Position numbers and translations under genes: made by a program. A model generated the notes under the pieces. The model saw nothing but the letters and a program-made list of their open reading frames with translations, did not search any database and had not been told where the DNA came from. This document shows, in pieces, positions 7,658 through 16,387 of a stretch of DNA of 18,444 nucleotides; position 1 is the stretch's first letter; every line of letters starts with the position of its first letter. This DNA is from Chrysochromulina tobinii (Eukaryota; Haptophyta; Prymnesiales; Chrysochromulinaceae), in assembly GCA_001275005.1 (NCBI GenBank), contig JWZX01000858.1, positions 1-18,444 of the forward strand, written 5' to 3'.

Positions 7658-9466
7658 ATGCACCCGGTCGCCACTCCGCACCCTATGGGGCCGAACAAAG
7701 TCCGGTTGCTCGGCGGCGTTCAGTACACCTTTGATGATCAGCCCATCGCCAATGGGTCGGAGGGCATCGTGTACAGGGCGACGCCAACACCCTGGCGAGG
7801 CCATCGTGTCGCGATCAAGGTTTGCGTGCGGCAAGACGGGCGTCACACTCCGGAAGCCCAGCACGAGGCGGAGATGTTACAGCTCGTCAGCCAGTCGCCG
7901 CACCCGAACATCCTCAATTTCATTCATTTCGAGCATGGCGTGGCTGGTGGCGACCCTCCCCTGCTCGTCATGGAGTTAATGGATGACTCCCTCTTCGACC
8001 TCATCAGTAACGCAACCAGCGAAGCATATGCAAATGGCGTCCTGGCAACGCAGGGAGTGATGGCCGACGACGCGGTAAGGGCTATCTTCCGCCAGCTTGT
8101 AGCAGGGGCCCTGCATCTCCACGCCCTCGGCTTGTCTCACGGCGACATCAAGCCCGAAAACATCGGGTTGATCCAAGGCCATGTCTTGCAAGTCAAGTTG
8201 CTCGACTTCGGCCACACCCATCAACGCGGGCTCAATCATGGCTCGGGAACCACGGGATTCAGCGCTCCCGAACTGCTGTCTTGGCGCGCGGCGAGGGCGT
8301 TTCACCAATCTTCAGCTGTTCTTCAATATGACGACGAGAAAGCAGACGTCTGGGCGCTGGGCTGGACGATAGCTATGCTCAAGCTGGCAGCCCAGGTACC
8401 GAAACAGGCTTCATTCTTGCCAGGCACTCGGCAATATCATGTGCTGCGTGATGCGCAGCTCGCCGGCGGCAACGGCTTCCTGGCGTTGCAGAACGCTCAG
8501 CCTGGTCTCGGGTACCACCATCATCCGAACTGGAGTCATGTGCTTCACCCTCAGCTGGCCGACCTTCTCAACCGCATGCTCCACCATGACCCGGCACAGC
8601 GCCTGACCCTGCAGCAAGTCGCCAACCACCCGTGGCTCAATTCTGGTGGCGACGGCGGTGGCGGCAGTGGGGATGGCAGCGGCGGTGGCGGTGGTGGCGG
8701 CGGTGGCGGTGGCGGCTGCAGTTGGGATGCAAGCTCGTCCGTTGCTGAGAATGGCGGCAGTGCTGATGGCAGTGGCAGCGGCGCTCGACACGGCGCTCAA
8801 CGGGGCAGCGGGGACGTTGGCATCGATCGTGACGGCGTCGGCGGCCCTACGGCCGAGCGCCGTAGTGAGCGCAGCCGCAGCTTCCTCCGAGGGGTTGAGG
8901 ACGATGACGACTCGTCCGTCGCGGGCTCCGCTGCCTTGAGGGGCAGCTCCGCGCTGGTGACCGATCCGGGTGTTCCGTACGATGAGGAGGAGGTCGTGCT
9001 TGTGCATCGCTCTTTTGCGGCAGTCGGCGCAGGACGCGGCAGCCTCGGATGGCAGGAGGAAGAGGCTCACTACGACGTGGCGCTGCCTGCCGTAAAGGGC
9101 AACGCCACCGCACCCTCGCAGGAGGAGGCCCACCGCACCCTCGCCGATGTGGTGCAACACCATTCCGACCGGTCTCCGTGGGCGGACGAGGCGCAATCTC
9201 GCGTGCAATCTCGCGTGCGCCAGGATGAGCTCCCTACGATCTATCGAAGCTTCGCCAACGAGCTCATTTACGATGATGAGGATGGTGAGGAGGACGATAT
9301 GCCAGCCTACCGCTCATTGAGCGCTGGCGCAATGAGTGGCGAGGTGCTGGAGGCGGACGCATCACCGGATATGCCGCGCATCTACAGATCCGCTGCGAAC
9401 GAGCGCATTTATGATGACGACGTAGGCGGGAGCCGGGCCCAGCCTCCGATGGCGATGGACACTTAG
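7658..9466 (+). CDS. Serine/threonine-type protein kinase with Gly linker and acidic tail repeats
   Basis: A 602-residue protein from the ATG at 7658. The kinase domain covers about residues 20-327: Gly-rich loop NGSEGIVYRA (32-41), Lys54 in VAIKV, catalytic loop HGDIKPEN (161-168; Asp163, Lys165, Asn168), DFG at 183-185, APE at 203-205, DVWALG at 230-235, and a C-lobe end NHPWL. All catalytic residues are present. The usual HRD Arg is Gly, so this is a non-RD kinase. Residues 329-352 are nearly pure Gly/Ser. The acidic tail carries an Arg-Ser motif series, with two clear repeats (IYRSFANELIYDDE and IYRSAANERIYDDD) and looser ones (AYRSLSAGAM, VHRSFAAVGA). The Lys after HGDI and the HPWL end suit a CAMK-like Ser/Thr kinase, but subfamily and target are unknown. 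Confidence 0.9.
   Translation: MHPVATPHPMGPNKVRLLGGVQYTFDDQPIANGSEGIVYRATPTPWRGHRVAIKVCVRQDGRHTPEAQHEAEMLQLVSQSPHPNILNFIHFEHGVAGGDPPLLVMELMDDSLFDLISNATSEAYANGVLATQGVMADDAVRAIFRQLVAGALHLHALGLSHGDIKPENIGLIQGHVLQVKLLDFGHTHQRGLNHGSGTTGFSAPELLSWRAARAFHQSSAVLQYDDEKADVWALGWTIAMLKLAAQVPKQASFLPGTRQYHVLRDAQLAGGNGFLALQNAQPGLGYHHHPNWSHVLHPQLADLLNRMLHHDPAQRLTLQQVANHPWLNSGGDGGGGSGDGSGGGGGGGGGGGGCSWDASSSVAENGGSADGSGSGARHGAQRGSGDVGIDRDGVGGPTAERRSERSRSFLRGVEDDDDSSVAGSAALRGSSALVTDPGVPYDEEEVVLVHRSFAAVGAGRGSLGWQEEEAHYDVALPAVKGNATAPSQEEAHRTLADVVQHHSDRSPWADEAQSRVQSRVRQDELPTIYRSFANELIYDDEDGEEDDMPAYRSLSAGAMSGEVLEADASPDMPRIYRSAANERIYDDDVGGSRAQPPMAMDT
8644..8718 (+). repeat. GGC/GGT triplet repeat encoding a poly-Gly linker
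   Basis: Degenerate GGC/GGT triplets encode the Gly/Ser linker between the kinase domain and the acidic tail. It stays in frame and is probably length-variable. Confidence 0.85.
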
Positions 9467-9794
9467 AATGAGGCGGCTGGTGCCCTGTGAGTGTGAATGA
9501 GGTGACGTGCCCTGTGAGTGTCGCAAGCGTGAAAAGGGTCGGATGTGGACATGTGGTGCAGTCGTCAGTGGTGGGGGTTGATAACTTTGAGAAAGGGTCA
9601 GTTGAATCGATAAACTTTGCGTGTACCCGTATCGTGGCTTGGTTCGGTCGTGTGGTTCCCCGCGTGATTTCCTACCTGAGGCGGTCTTTGTTTGTATCGG
9701 GGGGAGGGGGATATGAGGCGTGGGGTCTGATGCGCGTTGTAATGGGCACCTTGCCTTCCACGTGCTTGCTCGGCGGAAGGTCACGGACCACAAC
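9467..9794. other. Intergenic region, kinase gene to EPSP synthase gene
   Basis: The 15-mer GTGCCCTGTGAGTGT occurs twice just after the kinase stop (about 9480 and 9507). The second half contains TTGA-rich and AAACTTT-rich sequence (9578-9620). It should hold the EPSP synthase promoter and 5' UTR. If the enzyme has a plastid leader, the leader exon would be here or further upstream, but I cannot identify one. Confidence 0.4.
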
Positions 9795-11324
9795 ATGCCG
9801 CTGCCTAAGCTCATCGAAGTCGTGCCCTTCTCTGCGGAGCAGCTCGCCCAGTTCAAGGCGACCAAGGCTGAGATTGTCATCCCCGGCTCGAAGAGCATCA
9901 CCAACCGCGCCCTCGTGCTCGCAGCCCAGGCGACGGGAATGGTGACGCTCAAAGGCGCACTGTGGAGCGAGGACACGGAGGCGATGACGGATTGCATGCA
10001 CCGGCTGGGCGTCGAAGTGGATGTGGCGGCCGACCCGGAGGTCGCCGCCAATCGCATACTCACTGTCAAGGGCTGCGGAGGCAAGCTCCCCAAGGGAGGC
10101 ACCGAGGCGGAGCCGCTCGAGCTGTTCGTGGCCAATGCCGGCACGGCGGCGCGCTTCCTGACGGCGATGGTGTGCCTGGGCGACGGCGTGTACCGGCTGA
10201 GCGGCGTGCCGCGCATGCACGAGCGGCCGCAAAAGGAGCTCATCCGCGCACTGCGGGCCCTCGGTTATCGCATCGACACGCCGAACGACATGCTGCCGGC
10301 GGTCGTGTACGGTGGCGGGCCAAAGCCCGGCCGGGTGGAGGTGAGCGTGGAGGACAGCTCGCAGTTTGCAAGCGCGCTGCTGCTCTCGAGCCGAGTGGGC
10401 GGCTGGCAGGTCGCGCTCTCCGAGGGCGCGGATCCGGACGAGCTGCCCTACGTCGAGATGACGCGTCAGATGACGGCCACGTTTCCCCACAGCGGCGGCA
10501 CCTTCCAAATCGAGCCGGACGCGTCGAGCGCGAGCTACTTCCACGCGGCGAACGCGCTCTTCCCGGACGTGGCGCCCGTGCGCGTCATGGCCTGCCAGCC
10601 GCCCAAGGCCGACGGGGGCACCGGCTGGCAGATCGACGCTGAGTACCCTCGCCTCTCGCCCGTCGCGGCGGTGCCGAACCCGTCCAGCACGGCGCTATCG
10701 GGCGAGAAGTATCTGGAGGCGCACGGTGTGAAGGAGGCGGTGGCCGAGGCGGTGGCCGAAGTGCTCCGCACTCGCCCGGCCGACCCATTGGGCGCCATCA
10801 GCGGCCTGCTCGGTGCGCGGGAGGAGTCGGCGGCCAAACGGCGCAAGGTGACCGTCTCGCGCAAGACCGATCTTGGGGATGCCATCATGACGGCGATCAC
10901 GATCGCGCCGCTCGCGCCCGTGCCGTTCAGCTTCACCGACCTGGGCGTGCTGCGCAAGCAAGAATGCGAGCGCGTGAGAGCGCTGCACGATGAGCTCACC
11001 AAATGCGGCGCGCGCGTGCTCGAGTCTGGACAGACGCTGGACATCACGCCCTCGGAAGCTGGCTCACTTGGCCGGGCCACGATCAAGACGTACCACGACC
11101 ATCGCATGGCCATGTGCTTCGCGACGCTCGGTCTCGCCGTCCCCGGGCTCAAAATTGAGGACCCGAGCTGCGTACGCAAGACAGTCCCATCCTTCTTCCA
11201 GCTGCTCGGCGCGGCGCCTCCCGGCGGCCTGGGTGTCCATATTTGGGAGTGCGATCCGGTGAGCGGCGCGCGCGTGCGCCGCCTGACCGAGCCTGAGGAC
11301 CTGTTCGCGGCGGCGGGGAAGTGA
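9795..11324 (+). CDS. aroA: 3-phosphoshikimate 1-carboxyvinyltransferase (EPSP synthase)
   Basis: This enzyme joins shikimate-3-phosphate and phosphoenolpyruvate in the sixth step of the shikimate pathway to aromatic amino acids. It has 509 residues from the ATG at 9795; the frame has a stop at 9714 and no other ATG between. Family motifs in order: PGSKSITNRAL (30-40), NAGTAARFLT (114-123), SSQFASALLL (188-197), DASSASYFHAAN (242-253), LGDAIMT (360-366, catalytic Asp362), RKQECER (387-393), YHDHRMAMCF (433-442) and RKTVPSFFQLL (461-471). The active site looks intact. ARFLT rather than MRPL suggests the fungal/AROM-like type. Two oddities: about 49 extra residues between DASSAS and Asp362 compared with E. 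coli, and a C-terminal extension of about 30 residues. No transit peptide is visible and no other AROM domain is attached. Confidence 0.95.
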   Translation: MPLPKLIEVVPFSAEQLAQFKATKAEIVIPGSKSITNRALVLAAQATGMVTLKGALWSEDTEAMTDCMHRLGVEVDVAADPEVAANRILTVKGCGGKLPKGGTEAEPLELFVANAGTAARFLTAMVCLGDGVYRLSGVPRMHERPQKELIRALRALGYRIDTPNDMLPAVVYGGGPKPGRVEVSVEDSSQFASALLLSSRVGGWQVALSEGADPDELPYVEMTRQMTATFPHSGGTFQIEPDASSASYFHAANALFPDVAPVRVMACQPPKADGGTGWQIDAEYPRLSPVAAVPNPSSTALSGEKYLEAHGVKEAVAEAVAEVLRTRPADPLGAISGLLGAREESAAKRRKVTVSRKTDLGDAIMTAITIAPLAPVPFSFTDLGVLRKQECERVRALHDELTKCGARVLESGQTLDITPSEAGSLGRATIKTYHDHRMAMCFATLGLAVPGLKIEDPSCVRKTVPSFFQLLGAAPPGGLGVHIWECDPVSGARVRRLTEPEDLFAAAGK

Positions 11325-12197
11325 GGGAAGAGTAGAGAGCGACGCAGGCGTGGGGCCGCGGTCTCTCGAGGCCGCCAAGGCCGGGTTTCGTCAGGTGGGC
11401 GCATTTGCCATTTCTGCATCGCATTCACATCTTTCTTCATGTCCGGCCTTGGCCACATGTGGATCCGACGCCGTCCAGCATGAACCGTCCCGCCTCGTGC
11501 GAGGTCGTTGCATACATCACGTTGCGTTGGCCCGTCGTTACCTACTTAGAGGGCTACTTTTGCTCGCTCAATACGAACGGAATACGATATTTATTGAATT
11601 ATTTATTGCGTAATGCGAATTTCCCGCGCGCCCACATACGCACCTCCGATCTCCGGGGCGCGGCACCGCACCGCGCCATCCCCGAGGCCCGAGACGGTAG
11701 AACTTCGGCTTCGGCGACACCGCGGTCGAACACCGCGGGCGGGCGGGGGCAACCGCGCCGGGCGGGAGGTTTACACCGCCACCGCGCGCGCAGTAGTTAT
11801 GGCGACAGCCCCGGATCGCTCGCTCCACACGCTCGCTCCGTCTCTACTTCTCTCGGGTCGCTCGAGTCCCGCCGGGTACGCATACTCGCATAGTCGCATA
11901 CCGTAACTCACTAACCACAACCCCAATGCATGCTACACACATCTGATCTGTTCAACTGATACCATCGCAAGGATCGTAGGTACTACGCAGTAGTCGTGCT
12001 GTTCTGGTGCTGCACAGCAGGACAGGCACATCTCTGACCGATCAGCGCAGCACGGCACGCGCCGGCTACGCTATGCATCTCTCGCTTCCTCATCATGCAG
12101 ATCTCTCGCCATACGCCGGGCATGCATTGCCCAGTACGCCGGGCGCGTTCTCGCTCACGCCTGATTGCCTACGTCGTCGGCCACGTCCTCAGCCACG
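11325..12197. other. Gene-free region between convergent genes
   Basis: This contains the 3' flanks of EPSP synthase (+) and the Myb gene (-). An AT-rich pocket at about 11578-11612 (ATATTTATTGAATTATTTAT) stands out in otherwise GC-rich DNA and may serve 3'-end formation. A 7-bp-stem hairpin lies at 11720-11738. Open frames here have no domain features. Confidence 0.45.
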
Positions 12198-12977
12198 TCA
12201 ACCCTCCACCCCTATTGAGATGGAGTTCACGACCACCTTCAGAGGGCTCGCCTCGCCGCCAGGTGTGAATAGCTCGCCAGGTGTGAATAGCTCGCCGCCA
12301 GCGACGGAGTCGGGACCGTCAGCATCGTCGTCGCAGCCCGCGCCCTCGGTCTCTGCGAGGGACTCTGCGAGCGAGCGCTTCGCACGCTTGCTCTTGCGCG
12401 CACTCTCGCCGCTCACCCGACGCATGAGGCAGCCGTTCCACCGGTTTTTGATCGAATTGTCCGGCCTGCCCGGCAGGAGCTTGGTGATCTCGACCCAGGG
12501 CGTCGGCGGCTGCTTGACGCGCTCCGTGATGATGATCGCGTCCTCGTGCTCGGTCCATGCCTCGCGGATGATCGACGGGTCGATCTGGTTGCACCAGCGC
12601 AGCCTGCACTGCTTGCCCGATCGTGAGCCTACGAGCAGTGCGATCGCCGACCACTTCTTTGGCCCATGCTCCAAGACCGCAGAACGCAGCGTCGCGTCCT
12701 CCTCGGCCGTCCACGGAAGGCTAGTCTTGCGCGTCTGCTGTGCCTTGTCCAGCACCGACTCGTCGATCTTCACGTCAGGAGGCCGGCCTCCTCGAGCCGC
12801 GTCCCGCGAGCTCGAGCTGCCCATGCAGTCACGCTGAGCGGAGCGCGACTCGTCGGCGGCATCGGCCGGCGCGTCGCACCATGTGTAGTAGCGCGTGCTC
12901 TCGTCCTCGGCGAAGCCACCGTCGTCGTCTCCGTCGTAGTCCGACCAGTCCGATATGTCGCCAGCCGCTCCACCCAT
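12198..12977 (-). CDS. Myb-type transcription factor with two Myb repeats
   Basis: A 259-residue protein from the ATG at 12977. Two Myb repeats lie at about residues 85-186. The first has Trp89, Trp109 and Trp128 (PWTAEEDATL, KKWSAIA, CRLRWCNQI). The second has Trp141, Trp161 and Trp180 (AWTEHEDAII, PWVEITKLLPGRPDNSIKNRW). The spacing of 18-19 residues between Trp residues and the recognition-helix sequences GRSRGKQCRLRW-like and GRPDNSIKNRW are typical of R2R3 or c-Myb DNA-binding domains. Residues 1-28 are acidic (a possible activation region). The basic stretch RKSKRAKR (194-201) may be a nuclear signal. Residues 229-240 carry a duplicated GELFTP. The second repeat begins with Trp, whereas plant R2R3 proteins usually have Phe or Ile there. 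It is divergent from the SPRY gene; a target is not evident. Confidence 0.92.
   Translation of the reverse strand: MGGAAGDISDWSDYDGDDDGGFAEDESTRYYTWCDAPADAADESRSAQRDCMGSSSSRDAARGGRPPDVKIDESVLDKAQQTRKTSLPWTAEEDATLRSAVLEHGPKKWSAIALLVGSRSGKQCRLRWCNQIDPSIIREAWTEHEDAIIITERVKQPPTPWVEITKLLPGRPDNSIKNRWNGCLMRRVSGESARKSKRAKRSLAESLAETEGAGCDDDADGPDSVAGGELFTPGELFTPGGEASPLKVVVNSISIGVEG
12258..12293 (-). repeat. 18-base tandem duplication in the Myb gene
   Basis: Two exact copies of an 18-base unit (12258-12275 and 12276-12293) encode GELFTP twice near the C-terminus. The duplication preserves the frame and appears recent. Confidence 0.9.
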
Positions 12978-13408
12978 TGAATGATAGAGGGAGAAGGGAA
13001 GGATTTTTTTTCTGGAGCAATTGCGTCGCGCCGCGAATCGCGCGAGCGCGACGCGTTCGCGCGCTTTGCCGAAGTCAAGTCAAGTCAAGTCAAGTCAAGC
13101 CGAAAAGGGAAACTCACAGGGATCATTAAAACTCAACGCCTGTCGGTGCACAAATATTTCTCGTGACACTGCTCAACCGCCAAACTGCTCCGACGAGGAG
13201 TTGAAGAGCTGTGAGTTGTCTTTCGCACAGGTGGAGTGTGACACAGCTGCGTGGCGAGAGGCGTTTTGGTTATCTCGCGCACTCGCCTTTTGGACGTTTG
13301 AGTTCGGACACGAAGGGTCGTGCAGCCATTCCAAATTGGTCAAGTTTGACGACTCTTTTTTTCGTCGCGATTGGGGCGAGTAGACCCTCGCGGGGGCCAG
13401 CACTGGGC
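12978..13408. promoter_or_regulatory. Divergent intergenic region, Myb gene / SPRY gene
   Basis: These 431 bases separate two divergent start codons. They hold a GC-rich hairpin (9-bp stem GCGTCGCGC at 13023-13031 with 13046-13054), the AAGTC pentamer array at 13072-13099, and otherwise no clear core promoter element. Confidence 0.5.
13072..13099 (-). promoter_or_regulatory. AAGTC/GACTT pentamer array before the Myb gene
   Basis: Five perfect AAGTC units plus AAG. On the Myb strand it reads CTTGA repeats and lies 94 bases before the Myb ATG. It matches the CTTGA-rich tracts before the first gene and the kinase gene in core sequence, distance and orientation. The repeat itself is plain; the regulatory role is inferred. 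Confidence 0.45.
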
Positions 13409-15517
13409 ATGGCGTCCGAGGATGGATTCGACCCGCTCGCATGGTCCAAGAGGTGCATCGGACGATGCTTACACAGCCAGATGCTCAGCGTCATTGCCCG
13501 GCTCAGCCCCGATGCCCGCGCGCAGAGCCGAGCGCTCCGGCAGTGGCAGGGCGTCCTCGCTGCCCGAAAGGAGGCCAAGGCTAGGATGGATCGCGCGTAT
13601 GCCAAGATGTCGCCCGAGGGCCGCGCCAAGGGCAAGTGTCTGAACGTCTGGCGCGATGAAGTGCGCGAGCGGAAGCGGCGAATGAATGCCATCAAGACCG
13701 CGCTCGCACGCATGACGCCCGAGGGCCGCGCCAAGTACGCCGGCATGTGCGCGTTCCGCGGGCGAGCGCCCACGTGGACGCTGCCGACCAAGAGCCAGAT
13801 CGCGGCGATGAGCGTGCCTCCGTCGGTGGCGGGCACCAAGGACGGCTTCTGGCTCGTGCACACCGCGCACCGCGCGCGCACGAGTACGCTTGGCATGCCG
13901 TTCATCCAGCGGGGCATCTACCGGTTCGGCTTCAAGATCGTCGGCAGCGCTGTCGGGCTGGTCGTGGGCGTGGCGGACGCCACCGATCGGTATCCAACGA
14001 GTCCGTTGGAGCCGCTCGCATGGGGGCTGCACCTCTCGCACGGCTGCCTCTACACAAAGCGCGCCGGCTCCGAGAAGGGCCTCCTGTCCACCAAGCAACT
14101 CACGAACCAAGTGAGCACGAAGACCGCTAAGGAGCTGAATCCGGTCGCGGAGGAGGAGGAGGAGGGCGTGCCGAGCGACGGCCCGAAGGTGATGGAGGTG
14201 GAGGTGGAGGTGGACATGGACCGGCGGCGCATCGCCTTTGGACTGAGCGGCGGCCCGATGGTGCGGGCGCCAGTGAAGCTATCTGGCTGCGTGCGTCCTT
14301 GGTGCTTCATGTGGGAGGAAGGTGATGCTGTGATGCTGGACGCGCGCCCCGTGCAGGGACGCTCATCAATGATCGCGACGCGCTCGTGGATTCAGCCCGA
14401 CTCGGCGACCAAGGTGGCGCCCGTGCCGCTCCGCGCGAGCGCGCCGGTGATGCGGGAGGACCTACCGCCCGCTGCCGCGAAGAAGATCGCCTCGCACGCC
14501 GTCACGGGCGACTACCTGCCAGCGTACACGTACGGAGTCTTGTCCGGGCCCATCGGCACGAGGCTACTGGAGCCGCCCGGCACAGCGCCCGGCACTCTGC
14601 CGGCGTGGGACCCCACAGCGTCGGTCGCCTCGAGCGTCAAGAGCTCGTCCCTCCACCCATCCTGGCCTCTGGCCTCGCCAGGCTCCGCCATCCGCGCGGT
14701 CGCCCTCTCGGCCCGTCATGCGATTGGGTACTCGCCAGACGGGCGTCGAATCCAGGTGCCGTTGATTGCCATTGATTGCCACGGATTGCCATTGATTGCC
14801 ATTGATTTCCCACTGATTACACCCTGATTTCCAACTGATTACCTACTGATTGTCACTGATTGTCACTGTCGTATCCAGGTGATTGCCACTGATTGTCACT
14901 GATTGCCACTGATTGTCGCTGATTGTCACTGATTGTCACTGTCGTATCCAGGGCACGCCCACTGATTACCCACTGATTGTCACTGATTGTCACTGATTGT
15001 CGCTGGTTGTCATATCCAGGGCACGCCCCAGAAGATCATCGAGGCGGCCTCCGCTATGGATGGCGCCGTCGTGGCCAACTTGGCCCCGCCCCCCGAGGAC
15101 ACCCCTCAGCAGCGCCGGAAGCCGCCCGCGTCGTCGAGCGCCGTGTCGAGCGCCATCGTGTACGCCGTCTCCTCCCCAAAGTCCACCGCGAGCTCCGCCA
15201 TCAAGTTCGCTCTCTTATCGAAGGCGACTGGAGCCAAGCCCACCGTCATCCGGGGCGGCCTCACGCCCGCCAAGTCGGCGCAGCTGCGCCTGGCCGAGGC
15301 GGCGCGCGAGAAGACCGCGCGCGCGATGGGCCTCAACCTCTCCAGCCTCGTCGCGCTGAGCAACGGCTCGACTGGAACGCTCGCGCTGCCGCCCACGACG
15401 CCAGGGCGCAACTCGCCGCGCTCCCCTCGCGGCGCGGTGTCCGGCTCAGGCACCCACATGTGGGACGTCGTGCGCTACGTGAGCGGCGTGTACAGCGACA
15501 CCTTCCGCCAGATCTGA
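13409..15517 (+). CDS. SPRY-domain protein with 35-residue N-terminal repeats (one intron)
   Basis: Predicted as 13409-14755 joined to 15020-15517, giving 614 residues. ATG 13409 opens MASEDGFDPL; the frame is open upstream without another ATG. Residues 30-118 hold three repeats at exactly 35-residue spacing, each starting A(R/K)(L/M)(S/T)P(D/E)(G/A)RA (residues 30, 65 and 100), helical and basic. Residues 145-310 resemble a SPRY/B30.2 beta sandwich: GIYRFGFKIVG, VVGVADA, WGLHLSHGCLYT, VEVDMDRRRIAFGLSG, VRPWCFMWEEGDAVML. An acidic EEEEE insert lies near 248-252. Residues 320-614 are Ser/Ala/Pro-rich and unrecognised. SPRY domains bind protein partners, so a scaffold role is likely; the partner is unknown. 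Exon 2 starts in phase 0 (GTPQKIIEAASAMDG). The Myb gene is divergent upstream. Confidence 0.75.
14756..15019 (+). other. Predicted 264-base intron in the SPRY gene, filled with tandem repeats
   Basis: Donor CCAG|GTG at 14755/14756 and acceptor ATATCCAG|GG at 15019/15020, both phase 0. Reading through gives in-frame stops (first TGA at 14825), while the same frame is open again as coherent coding sequence after 15019. The intron consists of degenerate 10-base units (ACTGATTGTC, ATTGATTGCC). The sequence GTCGWATCCAG stands at both exon junctions and at two internal sites. Confidence 0.7.
14760..15007. repeat. Degenerate ~10-base tandem repeat (TGATTGTCAC type)
   Basis: More than twenty imperfect copies of a decamer of the type (A/C)CTGATTG(T/C)C, interrupted by GTCGTATCCAG at 14868-14878 and 14941-14951. 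The spacers are too short and degenerate for a CRISPR array. Confidence 0.9.
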
Positions 15518-15719
15518 GGGAGATTGCGGACCCAGATTGCGGGGACCAGACCGCGGCCACACAAAGCCCCGCTCACGGCCGCGCGCGTGCAGACCCTCCT
15601 TCGATGTATTCGGTGCGGCGCCTGGTCAAAGCCCGCTCGACTCAGTGAGAGGCTGAGAGCTGCGCGGCGCGCCGCAGCCCGCACTCGGCACTCGCCGTCA
15701 GCGCGCCGTCCAGTTGTGT

Positions 15720-15789
15720 GACCATGCACCCCGACCATTAATGACCATTAATGACCATTAATAACAATGCACCCCGACCATGCACCCCG
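15720..15789. repeat. Compound short repeat (ACCATTAATG and ATGCACCCCGACCA)
   Basis: ACCATTAATG occurs three times in tandem at 15734-15763 (the last copy varies). It is flanked by ATGCACCCCGACCA at 15724-15737 and 15767-15780. The AT-rich core is unusual in this GC-rich window. Confidence 0.85.
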
Positions 15790-16323
15790 CGCCGCCCGGT
15801 CTCCGATTAGCGACAGAGACGGGTGCTACTGCCCGGAGGAGTCGTGTGACGTTTTTGCCTTAGTTTTGAAAAGCGGCTTTTTCGCGCTCAGTCTCCAGCC
15901 CACGCTCCATGCCACGCTCACCTCTACAGGGACTTCTACACGACCGGACCGTCACAAGCTCGTACGATAGATCGATAGTTACCGCGGCGCAGGAGTCCGA
16001 TGCCCGTCCGTACTTGTCATCGTACTCGTGCGACCACCTGTGTTGTGTGTATACGAATGTAATAAACGCTCTCGGTTACAAAGACGCCTACACCGCATGC
16101 CACCCCCTTCTGCCTACTAAGAGACGTCCACAGGCATGCGCCTTCGAAGAGGCTCCCCCTAACCCTGCGAGAGGCCCAGCCATCCTACAGCCACCCCTAC
16201 AGCCATCCCTACAACACCCAGAGCCCCGACGGCCACCCCCTAGGCCGCTCAGCGTGAATTGCCCCACCCTTTCCCATCTCCGAGAGCACACCGCCTGCGG
16301 ACGCGTGGCGCGCGCCGCCCGCA

Positions 16324-16387
16324 AGGGTCGGCAATCCTATTCACACCCAGAGCCCAGGGTCGGCACTCCTATTCACACCCGGAGCCC
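16324..16387. repeat. 32-base direct repeat, two copies
   Basis: Two adjacent copies of a 32-base unit (starting AGGGTCGGCA) at 16324-16355 and 16356-16387, differing at two positions. No coding role is evident. Confidence 0.85.

Noticed and set aside
9795-11324. EPSP synthase as a sign that the contig is bacterial
   Set aside because: Neighbouring PX, SPRY, Myb and EF-hand genes, large spacers, lack of ribosome binding sites and predicted GT-AG introns indicate a eukaryote. The ARFLT motif is also AROM-like.
9672-11458. Two long antisense frames (about 290 and 307 codons) over EPSP synthase
   Set aside because: They are shadows of a conserved enzyme gene and have no recognisable motifs.
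11720-11738. Hairpin with 7-bp stem and CGAAC loop, resembling a tRNA T-arm
   Set aside because: The stem is too long for a T-arm and no D-arm or anticodon arm is found upstream. It is just a GC-rich hairpin.
14760-15007. Possible CRISPR-like array
   Set aside because: The units are about 10 bases, degenerate and tandem without unique spacers, and they sit in a predicted eukaryotic intron.
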